This document shows, piece by piece, positions 1 through 11,335 of a stretch of 64,000 nucleotides of DNA. The stretch is from Aldrovandia affinis (Eukaryota > Chordata > Actinopteri > Notacanthiformes > Halosauridae): positions 9,758,370 through 9,822,369 of the forward strand of contig JAINUG010000011.1 in assembly GCA_029706075.1 (NCBI GenBank), given 5' to 3'. The position numbers and the translations under genes are program-made. Every line of letters starts with the position of its first letter. Position 1 is the stretch's first letter. A model generated the notes under the pieces. It saw nothing but the letters and a program-made list of their open reading frames with translations. It made no database searches and was not told where the DNA came from.

Positions 1-324
1 AAAAAATTTAGAAAAAAATAAGAGGAAGATTATGGGAGAATGGGGTGATTTGTGCCAGGGGGGAAGTTGTGCCACCCCTTGTTTCTAGAAAACCATATAA
101 AAAATTGGTCATGTGACCACACATTTTCGAAGAGTCATCCATTTTACTCACCCTGCGATGAAGAGAGGCACATGGAATGTGGTAAGCACATTTAAGTTCA
201 AAAAACTTTTTTGCCATTCAAAGTGAATTTTTTATGTTCAAGGTTTCATGATTCTTGTGTTTGAACAATTACAGACAAGTTTGAAAAAATCTCACATGTG
301 TTAGTGCTTTAGGAAGCTACAATA

Positions 325-1670
325 TACATTTTTACATTTTAAGCATTTAGCAGACGCTCTTATCCAGAGTGACTTACAAGATGTGCATTAATACATGGTA
401 GGAACAATCATAGTTAGCGCACGAGATCAGTGCAGTAATACAGCAATAGACATCATAGCAGACATCTGCGTACCATACCTGTAACACTGGGAAGGAAAAG
501 GTTAGTGTAATTTTTTATTTTTTTGGAGTATAGTGTTGTATGGTGTAGAACAACTAAACAGGGGTGACGACAAATTAGCTAGATGGACAGAGTTCAGTGG
601 TAGTGGAGTCTGAAGAGGTGGGTTTTGAGTCTCTTGCGGAAGATTGCAAGTGATTCCGCGGTCCTGACCGATTGCGGAAGGTCGTTCCACCAGCGAGGGA
701 TCAGGACAGAGAAGAGGCGAGACCGCGAGGAGCGGCTGCCAGGCGTCCGGAGGGATGGGGCAGTCAGTTTACCAGAGGAGGCAGAGTGGAGGGGTCTGGG
801 AGGGGTGTAGGGAGTGATGAGTGACTGGAGGTATGGGGGAGCAGTACCTCTGGCCGCTTGAAAAGCAAGCACCAGTGACTTGAATCTGATGCGTGCTGCG
901 ATGGGGAGCCAGTGCAAAGAGGAGAGTAGAGGGGTGACGTGGGTGAACTTCGGCTGGTTGAAAACCAGACGAGCGGCAGCGTTCTGGACTAGTAGCAAGG
1001 AGTTGCAGTAGTCCGGACGTGAGATCACCAGGGCCTGGACCAGGAGTTGAGTGGCCTCTTGGGTGAGGAAAGGTTGGATCCTCCGGATGTTGTGGAGGGA
1101 GAATTGGCAGGTCCGAGTGATCGCTGCAATATGGCTCGAGAAGCACAGGTGGTTGTCCAGGGTCACTCCAAGACTCCTGGCAGACTGGGACGGAGACACT
1201 ATGGAGCCTTCCACGGTGATTGACGCATCAATCATCGGGGAGCCCTTCGCTGGGAGGAAGAGCAGCTCTGTCTTCCCCAGGTTCAGCTTCAGGTGGTGGG
1301 TGGACATCCATGCGGAGATGTCAGCCAGGCATGGAGAGATCCGTGCCGGGACCTGGGTATCAGATGGAGAGAAGGAGAGAAAGAGTTGTGTCATCGGCAT
1401 AACAGTGATAGGAAAAACCATGAGCAGAAATAACAGAGCCAAGTGACTTGGTGTACAGAGAGAATAGGACAGGGCCTAGCACCGAGACCTGCGGGACTCT
1501 GGTAGAGAGGGTGTGGGGAGAGGAGAGGGATCCTCTCCAGGCTACCTGGTAGGACCGGGCAGCCAGGTAGGACTCGAACCATGTCAACGCAGATACAGAG
1601 ATTCCCATCTCGACGAGAGATGAGAGCAGGATCTGGTGGTCCACGGTGTCAAATGCCGATGTCTGAGTCA
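325..1670 (-). mobile_element. L2-type LINE, 5'-truncated (RT and C-terminal part)
   Basis: The minus strand reads as the palm-to-end part of an L2/CR1-group reverse transcriptase: FDTVDHQILLSSL near 1640, the catalytic YADD in SYHCYADDT near 1410, then the family C-terminus (LLVQALVISRPDYCNSLL near 1010, PRWWNDLP near 690, KTHLFRLH near 615). The frame switches near 1400 and again near 990, so the copy is dead. The 3' tail at the low-coordinate end reads, on the minus strand, ctggataagagcgtctgcta, the usual fish L2 tail. The 5' part (endonuclease) is absent, as expected for truncated LINE insertion. A related copy at 59727-60670 shares the same C-terminal block. Confidence 0.85.
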
Positions 1671-2238
1671 GGGAGGGCTGAGTGGTGCTAGGCACTAAGT
1701 GGCAAGTGCCACCTGACAACAATACAGACTAATTAACAACTCACAGGTTCCTCCCACTACTCAAGGAACGCTCAACTACAGACACGGGCTGATACAATAA
1801 GACCGATTGAAAACAGCTAAGTAGCAATCAACTTTGAAATAAAACTTCTAAGCAGCGATAGAAACTAATAACCACTGGAACATCAGCAACACAATACTAA
1901 TTAAGATAACCAGGTAGCGTTAACTGCTACTTGCAACCAGTGAAGCAGGAAGCGAATGCAGAAGCTAAACACGAAATCTAATGCCGGATAACTTACACTT
2001 TCTAATACGCGACGAGACGATTCCAACTGATTCCAACCGAGATACAATGCACATATGAGGCTATAGTGTTAGCATTAGCTCTAAACTGCTGGATGATACA
2101 AGTTTGTTAAAAATTCGGGGGTGGGGTCATTTGTGCCAGTGGCACAACTCGCCCCCACTTATGATTATTATTAAAGTATTATTTTACTGTAATTCTACAT
2201 TGCATTATTACATTTTATCACTGAAATGATGTGACATT

Positions 2239-3014
2239 TTGAATTTTAGACCAAAAACCATGGTTCGCATTTATAAACGGAAGACAGACAGGGCTTCAAC
2301 TCCTCTTGTGTATTTGAACAGAGCAGTGGGAGAGGTACAGAATGGGAAGTCCATATGTCAGGTGGCAAGGGACATGAAGATCTGCAGGATGACTTTAAAG
2401 CGATGCATGGAGAATAAAAAAATAGGAGAGAACAAGAACAGGGTATAAGAGAACAGGACATGCCAATCAAGTCTTCGATGAAAAAATGGAGACTTGCAGA
2501 CCATATAAAAAATCGAGCTGCAATGTTTCACGGTATAAGTGCCATGAAATGTTGTGAACTGGCATTTGAGTTAACACGAAGATATGACATTGATGTCCCT
2601 GCAAGCTGGATCAGAGAGGAAAAAGCAGGTTAGGCTAAGTGTGCATTTATAAAAAATAGGGAGTAGCCTATTAATAATTATTTTCCCAGGAAATGCCCAC
2701 CATCACCTTGCGGATAGCATATAGAGAAGCGTGCACAAAATTGGGCACTTATTTAGAGCTTATAGCTTTAACTTGTTATGTAAATCTCAATGTAAACTGC
2801 AATGATTCAATAAAGGATAAATAAAAAGATGACCATATCTATATGCTAATCAACTTTTAACCTTTTCTAGGAGCTGATTGGTTCACAGGTTTTAGGGTAC
2901 GCCACCATCTGTCATGCCGCACTCCTGAAGCAACCTCTCTCGGAAGAGCCACTGCCTTTATTAAGCACAATGTGGGGGAGTTCTTTGATAACCTCTCTTC
3001 AGTGAAGGACAGGT
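2239..3014 (+). pseudogene. pogo/Tigger-like transposase N-terminal relic with an intron
   Basis: Three blocks resemble the DNA-binding half of pogo-like (Tigger/CENP-B type) transposases. The first starts at the ATG at 2260 (MVRIYKRKTDRAST), a Psq-type helix-turn-helix ending near CRMTLKRC. The second (~2497-2632) reads AAMFHGISAMKCCELAFELT and DVPASWIREEKAG. The third (2871-3012) reads [20 protein letters not shown] and SLGRATAF. Between blocks 2 and 3, a GT-starting stretch follows AAAGCAG and an AG precedes GAGCTGATTGG, so the break looks like an intron. Another GT (gtaacatt) follows block 3. The frame is lost between blocks 1 and 2. No DDE catalytic domain follows; a SINE lies downstream. 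It could be a decayed domesticated pogo gene rather than a transposon. Confidence 0.6.
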
Positions 3015-3124
3015 AACATTATGATTGATAGACTAGGCCTATCACATTAACTGACTAAATCTGCAACCTCAAACTGCTTTAAGCTTCTCTGATTAACAGC
3101 GCTCATTTTGAATCTCATTTCAGG

Positions 3125-3455
3125 TATGCCAATTAGACCCGCTATTTAAGTCAATCCCCCCCTAGTAATGTGAGTTCGCTGCTGTAGTCCTGCAACCGGT
3201 AGCGACACGCGACCTGACGCCTCTTCCGAGACGGCACTCGCCCAAGCATCAACCGTAACCCGGTATACTGCAGGGCCACTCTTATGCGCAGTGAATCTCA
3301 TGTCGGCTTCCCTCCCCCCTCCCTGGGACGGACAGCCAATTGCCGCCCCTGGTGGCGCTCCCGGTCAGAGCCGACTCTGGCGAGACGGGGAATTGAACCC
3401 CGGTCTCCGTGGCCAGCATCAGACGTTGTAACCACTGGGCCATGCGGGAGGCCCC
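3125..3455 (-). mobile_element. tRNA-derived SINE
   Basis: On the minus strand the element opens with a tRNA-like head: an A-box-like TGGCCCAGTGGTTA near 3440-3427 and a B-box-like GGGTTCAATTCC near 3399-3387. The body includes GGGGCGGCAATTGGCTGTCC. That body block recurs at about 10210-10245 (GGGGGCGGCATTTGGCTGTCC), which marks a shared SINE family. It is not a functional tRNA gene: no cloverleaf acceptor stem closes. It lies just downstream of the pogo-like relic. Confidence 0.7.
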
Positions 3456-4218
3456 AGTGAAATTAATTTTAATATTTCTTGAATCTGAATGTTTTCAAAT
3501 GCATTTCAAATGGATATTTAAAAAGTGATGTAATAATCACTCAATTAAATTACAAACATTACTAAAACATTCATCATTCATCAAAACATTCATCATTCAC
3601 AACCTTACTGCAACATTGTAAAAAATCTGCAATAATGTTTTGTGTTATCTGGCTTATTCTTCATGTTTTGGTAGTGAGTGCAAAACATTTCATACAAAAG
3701 ACCAATTCTAAATAGCTAGAGACAGCCAGCCAGGAAACAGTTATTTGTGCAAGAGATGCAGTTTCTCACCATATAAGATCTGCTGACAAGATGCCACAGA
3801 ATCTCATTGTAGTGCTCATCTGTAAAATTGAGAGTTCTTTCAAGACCAAGGACCAGCCGAGGGCTTAGAGGCCACAATTGAGTGAGATTGTCAATACTGT
3901 ATGTACTGTATCTGGTAAACAAGCTTATTTTTTGCATGCATGTCCTCCAAATGCCATACTGGCATGAGGAATTATCAATATAGATTCCGTTCTTCTGATT
4001 TTAGAACTCAGAGTTCCTGGTGAAAAGTGTCAGGAGACAGTACTGATTAAAATGCAGTAGGCTACACTGTGGGTATACTTGCGCTGATTGTATACTCCAG
4101 GTACAGTAATTGCTTGGTTACCTGCAATTCCTCAGGAGAATGCAGCCAGGTGTAAGCTCTCCATCCAAATCCTTTTGCATCATTAAGCCCCTTGGGTATG
4201 AGTCTATTTTAATAGAGT

Positions 4219-4242
4219 CACACACACACACACACACACATA
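4219..4242. repeat. (CA)n microsatellite
   Basis: About twelve CA units in a row. It directly precedes the candidate 15-bp terminal repeat at 4243. Confidence 0.9.
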
Positions 4243-4582
4243 AGGCCTCTACATGCTTCTGTGTAACTTGTGTGACATCTTTGTGGTTCGCGCAATGCAA
4301 CATGTTGCAAGCACTCGGCAATTTATACTTCTGCGCAACCTATGCAACATGGTGTCCTTACACTTCTGTACACTAGTAGACGTATTGAACATCGGTAAAG
4401 TTTTCATGAAAGCAGGGAAACGCCTGTACCTTCGAACTTCTTCAGCCAATCTTTCCTGAAGCTGGTTCATTTTATACCATGTCGAACAAATTATGCTAGC
4501 TATCTATATTGTTAGCTACTGTTAGCAGGCTTTATTTAGTTGATATTGATAGTTTTGCTTAGCTAACGTTAACCTAGACATA

Positions 4583-4668
4583 TACAGGTATGGTATGCAG
4601 CTGCCAACAACGATGTCTATCCCTGTATTACTGCACTGATCTCTTGCACGAACTATGATTGTTCTTAC
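4583..4668 (+). mobile_element. L2-type LINE 3' tail, left part (split by RTE insertion)
   Basis: Reads caggtatggtatgcagctgc and gtattactgcactgatctct. The same string occurs in the tail of the split L2 at about 60530-60600, which identifies it as L2 3' UTR. It continues at 7876 after the RTE-like insertion. Confidence 0.7.
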
Positions 4669-5175
4669 TTACTTACTTACGCCTGTTACCCCGCCTGGGG
4701 CATAGGCCGTCAACAAGAGTCCTCCAAGCATCCTGGTCCTGGGCCAACTTCTCCAGCTGTCCCCAAGAGTGGCCCATCCTCTTGACATCTGCCTCCAAGT
4801 CTCGACGCCAAGTATTTTGTGGTCTACCTCTATTTCTCTTCCCTTGGGGGTTCCATTTGAGGGATTGTCTTGTGATGTTTAAGGCTGGTTTACAGAGAGT
4901 ATGACCGATGGCGTCCATATAACACCGTTGGAGAATCTCTTCCTCTGCTGGCTGCTGTTTTGTTTGTTCCCATAGGGCTTTGTTGCTGATGGTGTTAGGC
5001 CAGCGAACCTGGAGGATTCGTCTCAGGCAGGTGTTAATGAAGGTTTGAATTTTCTTCATAGTGGTGGCAGTGGTCCTCCATGTCTCGGCGCCATATAATA
5101 AGACTGACTTCACGTTGGTGTTAAAGATTCTGATCTTGGTTGTGATGGAAAGGTCTCTTGAGTTCCAAATGGTTT

Positions 5176-6202
5176 TTAGTTGGATAAATGCTGCTGGCTT
5201 TGCCTGGCTTTGACATCGGCGTCTGTTCCTCCTTGCTTGTTAACCATGCTGCCCAAGTAGGTGAAGTCGTCTACCTCCTCCAGTACTTCCCCTTCCAGCA
5301 TGATGGGTGGTGTGTTCTCAGCATTGACCTTCATGACCTTGCTCTTCCCTCTGTGGATGTTTAGCCCCAGACGGACTGAGTTGTTTGCAATGGTGATGGT
5401 CTTTTCCTGCATCTGCTGCTGGGTGTGCGAGAGAAGGGCCAGGTCGTCGGCAAAGTCAAGGTCTTCTAGTTGGGTCCATGGCATCCATTGTATGCCATTT
5501 CGCTTCTCAGTTCACGACTAGGTGTGAATTCCACTCCAGTGACTGCTCCAGGATTATGCGCAGAGTTGCAATCTGGTCTGTGCAAGATCTGCCCTTGCGG
5601 AAGCCAGCCTGCTGATCTCGTAGCTGTGGGTCCACAACGTCCTTCATCCTGTCCAGTATGATCCTATTGAATACTTTTCCTGGGATGGATAGTAGTGTAA
5701 TCCCTCTGTAGTTTGCACATAGGCTCAGATCACCCTTCTTTGGTAACTTGATGAGGCAACCCTCCTTCCATTCAGATGGGATGTGTTCTCCTTCCCATAT
5801 CTTCTTGAAGAGAGGATGTAGTAGCTCTACTGTGGTCTCAATGTCGGCCTTCAACGCCTCTGCTGGAATACCGTCGGGTCCTGCAGCCTTGCCATTTCTT
5901 AGCTTCTTAATGGCTTTTCGGATCTCTTCCTTTGTTGGTACGCTGCAGTCTATTGGCAGATCACAGTCAGCTTGTTGAATATCTGGTGGGTCCTGTGGTG
6001 CTGGTCTGGTTAGTAATTCCTCAAAATATTCCATCCATCTTCTCTTTTGCCCTTCCTCTCCAATGATTAGCTTTCCTTCTTTGTCTTTTACTGGTCTTTC
6101 TGGTTTACTGAACTTCCCAGACAGCTTCTTGGTAGTGGCATACAGATCTTTCGTGTTTCCATATCTAACTGCTTCTTCAGATTCTGCCGCAAGGGTCTCC
6201 AC
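5176..6202 (-). pseudogene. LINE reverse transcriptase fragments (RTE-like)
   Basis: Two blocks in different frames make up the reverse transcriptase. Residues NGKAAGPDGIPAE and LCANYRGITLLSIPGKV (5507-6202) form fingers motifs 0-2. LDFADDLALLSHTQQQMQ (5176-5484) holds the catalytic FADD. The roughly 80-residue stretch that normally carries motif A (AFDS) between these blocks is absent, which makes the enzyme non-functional. Confidence 0.75.
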
Positions 6203-6822
6203 ATAGATCCTCTTGTCTGCTTTGATGCTTTTCTTAGCACTCTTTGTTCATTTGCATCTGCATGCTGTTTTTGTGCTTTGGACTTCTCTGATCTTGTGTG
6301 GCTGTTGTTCATTTCTTGCTTTGCCTTCTTCTGTTTTCTCTCCTCTATCTTCCGGCAACCAGTGACTCCACTGATATCCATTCCTTGTGGTTTTGTTTTC
6401 TTTTTCAGTAACCCAGTACTTCCAGTAATCAGATTAAAGTTACTTATCCAAGTTGTCTTTACTGCTTCCTTCACATAGGCAGAATGCAGTATTTTTGTCA
6501 CTTCCACACTTGTTTTTCCTCCTCTTCCATCAGCTCTTGTAGGACTTGGAACCTGTTCCTGAGTGTGATTTTGTATTCCTCTTGCTTTGTTGGATCTCTC
6601 AAAAAAAGTGCTGTATTGAATTTGTCTCGCCTGTTCTTCTCTCCTTTTTGTCCAGTTTTTCTTTATTTATTTTTTTAAAATGCTTTTCAATAAATTGAGT
6701 ATTGGCAAAACCAGAAGATGATGGTCTGAAGCGATATCAGCTCCTTTTAAAAAGCTCAGTAACTAGATTACTTTTTAAAGTAAGTAAGATCTTGGTTCAA
6801 AGGGATCTCAGTAATCAGTAAC

Positions 6823-7497
6823 TTACTTTGTAATGCACACATCACTGCACACGTGGTCTATCTGGTTTTCAGTGGAAAGGTTTGGGGATACCCATGTGGC
6901 TTTGTGTATCTTTCTGTGAGGGAAAATGCTTCCGCCAATGACCAGGTTGTTGGTGGCGCATAGGTCTGCAAACCTCTCCCCGTTGTCATTCATTTCTCCT
7001 AGGCCATGCTGCCCCATGATTCCCTCATAGCCCCTGTTGTCACCTCCAATCTTGGCGTTAAGGTCTCCCATTACAATGGTGATGTCTCTTCCTGAGTTGT
7101 TCTGATTGATGGTTTGCAGTCTGCTGTAGTATTCTTCTTTACTCTCTTCATCGCTGTCATTTGTAGGCACGTAGCACTGGATGATGTTCATGTTGATTTT
7201 GTCCTTCCTGGTTCTGAAGGAAGCTACAATAGTCCTAGGACCATGTGCCTCCCATCCAATGAGTGGTCTCTGAGCTGTCTTGGACAGCATCAAAGCCACT
7301 CCCTGCGTGTGGTGTGCGTCATCCTCTTCATGGCCTGAGTACAGCAGCATCTCTCCTGTGGCAAACCTCTTCCGGCCAGATCCAGTCCATCTTGATTCAC
7401 TAATTCCAAGTATTGCAAGATCGTAGTTCCTCATCTCGGCAGCGACTTGTGCAGTCTTTCCTGCTTCGTACATGGTCCTTACATTCCAATGTTCCAA
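6823..7497 (-). pseudogene. LINE endonuclease domain (RTE-like)
   Basis: A 224-aa open frame holds the exonuclease-endonuclease-phosphatase fold of RTE-like LINEs. This enzyme nicks target DNA to prime reverse transcription. Visible motifs are WNVRTM at the start, an E in GISESRWTG, and MGDLNAKIGG. The C-terminal catalytic SDH-like segment is replaced by DHVCSDVCITK at the end. The same kind of domain appears in databases under the misleading name craniofacial development protein 2-like. Downstream the frame is interrupted, so this is part of a dead copy. Confidence 0.7.
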
Positions 7498-7875
7498 TGT
7501 TGGTGACAGCCTTCGTTGAAAGAATGGTGATCAGCAGTGTAGCTTCCGGATTCCGGCTTTCACTGCACAGCGTCATACTACCTCCTGGTGAAGGTCCATC
7601 TTCTCCGAGGCCTGAAATTTGTTTTTCTCTTGTTGACGTATCTGTAACTAGTGCTTTTTTTCCAGGGTGGGGAAGTTAACCCCATGCCCAACCCCCAACC
7701 TGGAGGACCAGGGGACTGCTTCGTCTGCCTCCTACCCCTTGACCTGTCTGGTTTGGTTGAAACTGCCGCGGGTATACACCCCCTCCAGCCTAGCTCTCAG
7801 GGTCATCGGAGTACGCAAGCCTCTCCACCACAACAAGGTGCAGTTCCATGGAGAGGTTCTTACCATTGTTCTTAC

Positions 7876-7960
7876 CATGTATTAATGCACATCTTGTAAG
7901 TCGCTTTTGATAGGAGCATCTGCTATATGCTCAAAAAATGCTTTAAAAAATGTATATGCA
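7876..7960 (+). mobile_element. L2-type LINE 3' tail, right part
   Basis: Continues the L2 3' UTR after the RTE-like insertion: catgtattaatgcacatctt, then gtaagtcgcttttgatagga and gcatctgctatatgctc, a decayed form of the usual tail. Confidence 0.7.
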
Positions 7961-8384
7961 CCCTGCTTTTTCTTTGTTTTGTTAGTTGAATATTCTTAAT
8001 ATTATTAAGGTGTTGTAGTGACATGTTTACATTTATATGTAATCTAAAGCACAACACAAAACATCTGGATATTTGCAACCTTAAATATATAATTTAGAAG
8101 GACGTGAAGACCACAGTTGATCCTTCGTTGTTTGCAGAATCTCCGAGTTTAATGTACTGTCAGTACAATAGACTTTTAAACCTTTGAAAAAAAGGAAGTA
8201 CGCCTGTCATAAAAGCAGCTTGTGTGCGAGCAACTCACCTTTATAGTATTAAAATAATAGAGTAAATTCACATGGAACAAAGGAATCAGCAGACAACTCT
8301 TGAAAATAATGTTAATGTATTAAGGGAAATTAAGGATGGTCTTTTTCTCTCTTTTCACAGAATTAAAATAAAATCGCTGCTTTT

Positions 8385-8460
8385 ATCATTTTCTGCTAAT
8401 CTGGATGTCACTCTGGATAAGAGCATCTGCTAAATGCTTAAAATGTAAAATGTAAAAAAA
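8385..8460 (+). mobile_element. L2-type LINE 3' tail fragment
   Basis: Contains cactctggataagagcatct followed by gctaaatgcttaaaatgtaa, the fish L2 3' end with its short-word tail. No coding part is attached. Confidence 0.6.
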
Positions 8461-8958
8461 TGTACTAGCTCGATGAACTATGACTATGACAGCTCCGCCT
8501 CCATTTGCTAACCAACCAATCAATGCTGTGCAACATCTACGCGACATGTCGCAACCTCTGCGACATCAACGCAACCTCTGCGACGTGTTGCAGAGGATGT
8601 TGCGTTGCAGTCGCGTTGCAGTTGCTCGAGCATGTAGAGGCCTATAGGAGACTATAGAGGCCTATAGGCCTATTTGTTGCTAGTTACTGTTGCTCTTTTA
8701 AACCTATTGAATAGATGTATGTATTCTGATTTATAAGTTTCTCTGGCTAAGAGTTTGTGCTAAGTGAAGATAATTGAATTGGGGTGGCAAGTATGCCATC
8801 CACCAAGTTACGGGTTGGCGGGGCATACAGCACTTTTCGGGGTCTCCCAGAAATAACTACAATGGCCAGACTCTCTGTCCTTACAAATATTAACTTCTGT
8901 ATGCTCTTGACCTCATGTAAACACACATAATTCAGATACAACTTCAGGTGACATCGTC

Positions 8959-9724
8959 TGTCAGGAATGGTGTCGGAAAACCAGGCGCGGACCCAGGAAT
9001 GCAATAATGTTCTTTATTGCAAAAACAATAGGCAATGGTCAACCAGGAGAAATCAGGGCAATACAGGAATCCAAAGAGTGGTCGGGGACAGGCAAAGTTC
9101 GTTCCAGGCTTCAGGTGTGTCAGAGGCAGGCAAGACGTGGTCAATGGGCAGGCGGAGGTCGATAACAGGGATCAGTCCGGGGAACACAGAGAGGAGCAGG
9201 GCAGGAACCACAAGGAGCACGAACAGGTGGATTGGGAACGAGACTGAGACAGGAAGAAAACACAGAAGCACGAACACGAGGAAACAGAACACGGGTAAAC
9301 AAAGAAACCGCTGGAAAGTTGTGTAGGCATAAGCAAAGCACAAGACAATCTGGCAACGAACATGGGAAAACGCACAGTTTATATACATTTAGACATAACG
9401 AGAAACAATCAGGAATTAACACGAATGCAGCAGACTGCAATCAGACACATGAGGAATAAGTGAAAACGATAATACAATGACGAGACAATCTGGTAATGAA
9501 CATGGGAAACGAACAGCTTAACTACATCAGACATAACGAGAAACAATCAGGAATTAACACGAATGCAGCTAACTGCAATCAGACACATGAGGAACAGGTG
9601 AAAACGATAATACAATGACGAGACTGGAAACAGGTAAGCGAAAGTAAAAACATGGACTGGACAACCAGGAAAACATGGAATAAACTACACCTAATTATGG
9701 GGAACACGAACACGAGACGTGACA
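8959..9724. mobile_element. Probable solo LTR
   Basis: A 766-bp block starts TGTCAGGAAT and ends AGACGTGACA (TG...CA). It is flanked by TCGTC (8954-8958) and TCGGC (9725-9729), a 5-bp duplication with one mismatch. Reading frames inside it are short and repetitive and are not genes. It contains a 140-bp tandem duplication (9344-9622). Confidence 0.5.
9344..9622. repeat. Tandem duplication, two ~140-bp units
   Basis: gacaatctggcaacgaacat at 9344 and gacaatctggtaatgaacat at 9484 start two near-identical units. Both contain gacataacgagaaacaatca and end with acgataatacaatgacgag. Confidence 0.9.
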
Positions 9725-10129
9725 TCGGCATGTCCTGCCATCTCAGCCCATAGAACATGTTAAAAAATGGATAGACACCATATTGCTTTTCTGTGGGAAG
9801 TAGCTTGCTTGCTATCTAATACTACCCAACAGATTAATACTATTACTATTACTCTGTAAACCCTGCATCATGTGACTACAAGATAGGCCGTAAAACCCTG
9901 GACTGAGTTCATATTCTTTACCCAACCTTAATGTAACTAGCTAGAATGCCATGCCTGTCCTGCTTCTCAGCTGGGTACCTATCATTTCATTAAAACAAGC
10001 AGGCTTACAGGGGCAGCGGATAGCATTTCAGTCTAATGCACCACATTTTGGCTGGTCCGATGCGTGCGCTGCCTGTCAGGCACGCGGTTCACAACCCACA
10101 TCTCTACCAGACCGCAAGCACTCTGTGAA

Positions 10130-10195
10130 GCACTCTGTGCACTCGTGCTGGGAAGGGTGCTATATAAATAAAGTTTTATCTTATCTTATCTTACC
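10130..10195 (+). mobile_element. LINE 3' tail with (CTTAT)n
   Basis: gggtgctatataaataaagt followed by ttatcttatcttatcttac resembles the 3' end of a fish LINE: a TATAAATAAAG motif plus a short-word tail. Confidence 0.5.
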
Positions 10196-10445
10196 GTCCC
10201 TGGTCGTCAGCCCCGATCGGGGGCGGCATTTGGCTGTCCGCCCCTGGGGGAGGGTGAGCCTGTTCGCCGTGAAGCACGTAAGGAGTCTCCGGAACGTGGG
10301 TGGGCGAATTCTGTATTGGAGGAAGCTGCCCACGGAGAATTAGCTTGCCTCGTAGAGACGAGTGGCGGACCTGTGTGGGGAGGTTCAATCTAAATAAATA
10401 GAGGGTGTAATTGGCTACTAAATTGGGAGAAAAATGGGAAAAAAT
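10196..10445 (+). mobile_element. SINE body and tail
   Basis: Shares the GGCGGCA-TTGGCTGTCC block with the SINE at 3125-3455. It ends with ttggctactaaattgggaga and an A-rich tail, a common fish SINE 3' end. The tRNA-like head is not visible. Confidence 0.55.
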
Positions 10446-10639
10446 CATTAGCAGACTTAACTTGCTAGTTTCCGGCAGTTCATTCTCTACTGAAGTGTAG
10501 TTAGCTAGCCAGTGATGTATGGAACCAGTAACCTTAGCAGAGTAGTTTCCCAGCTGCTTGGTTTACTACCTAACTAGCTATCTACACTTCAGGTGATTCA
10601 TTAGCTATCTTTCCAGTGACATAACTATATTGTTAGCTA

Positions 10640-10930
10640 TGTACTGCTCAGTGTTGTTCCCTCTGCCAGGAAGCTACACCTTGGCCGCAGATAGACCTTC
10701 CAACAAGACAACGATCCCAAACTACTTCCAAAGAAACTAAGAAATAGTTGCCAGAGCACAACATCAATGTCCTGATGTGGCCATCTCAGTCTCCAGACAT
10801 AAATCCAATTGAACATTTGTGGTTTGAACTCAAAAAAGCAGACCACAAACGTCAACCCAAGAATCTGAAAGAACTAGAACAATTCTGCATGGGGGAATGG
10901 TTGAGGATCCCCCAAGACATTCCATAACCT
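10640..10930 (+). pseudogene. Tc1/mariner transposase C-terminal relic
   Basis: Scattered frames read like the DDE region of a Tc1 transposase: QDNDPK near 10705, then WPSQSPDINPIEHLW in decayed form (tctcagtctccagacataaa, tccaattgaacatttgtgg) near 10785-10825. Stops and frame changes are frequent. The rest of the element is not recognisable. Confidence 0.65.
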
Positions 10931-11335
10931 CATACGACACTACATAAGGTAACTACTTGCTGTTATAGTGGCCAAAAAATGTATAATTTGTGAACTGTTC
11001 GATTGTGCTTTGTGCCAATGCATTATTTTTAAATAATATCATTTTCTGATTTTTTTTGCATAAAATATACCTCATTACTTATATAGTTTATACAATCTCT
11101 TCTGTTCATCTTTATCAAGGGTATGAATAAAAACGGAGCCTACTGTATGTGCCAATGGATTGGTAGCAAACATACAACCCAAACTCTTCCCACCTAGTAC
11201 CCCAGGCCAGCTAAACAAACATATCTACTGTTTTCATGGATTAGCTGTGGGGAAATTTCCATGCAAAAACAAAAAAAATCTTCTAGCAACATCAATGGCA
11301 GACTGAACATTTCTAAACAACAAGCCTCAAGAGTC

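Larger units (their letters stand above)
4669..7864 (-). mobile_element. RTE-like LINE, near full length but internally deleted
   Basis: The minus strand encodes an apurinic-type endonuclease (6823-7497: EHWNVRTMYEAGK, ILGISESRWTGSG, IVMGDLNAKIGG) and a reverse transcriptase (5507-6202: KAAGPDGIPAEALK, CANYRGITLLSIPGKVFNR, DQQAGFRKGRSCTDQI). The catalytic FADD is in LDFADDLALLSH near 5450. The C-terminal block (4673-5113) has VLLYGAETWR and NPQGKRNRGRPQNTWRRDL. The low-coordinate end is a (TTAC)n tract, the 3' tail of a minus-strand element. An 11-bp target duplication, ATTGTTCTTAC, lies at 4658-4668 and 7865-7875. The palm motif A region is missing near 5507-5485, so the copy is inactive. 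Confidence 0.85.
4243..8643. mobile_element. Possible DNA transposon bounded by 15-bp inverted repeats, with LINEs nested inside
   Basis: The sequence aggcctctacatgct at 4243-4257 recurs as its exact reverse complement at 8629-8643. ATA flanks both ends. The arms (4258-4530 and 8480-8628) are rich in short GCAAC/GTTGC words on both sides. An L2 tail and a whole RTE-like LINE lie between them. No transposase was seen, so this may be a MITE opened by later insertions, or chance. The short match is the only firm evidence. Confidence 0.35.

Noticed and set aside
3387-3455. tRNA gene
   Set aside because: A- and B-box-like strings exist, but the acceptor stem does not close and a SINE body follows.
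8967-9459. 119-aa and overlapping frames in the 8959-9724 block
   Set aside because: Low-complexity frames within a probable LTR, open on both strands.
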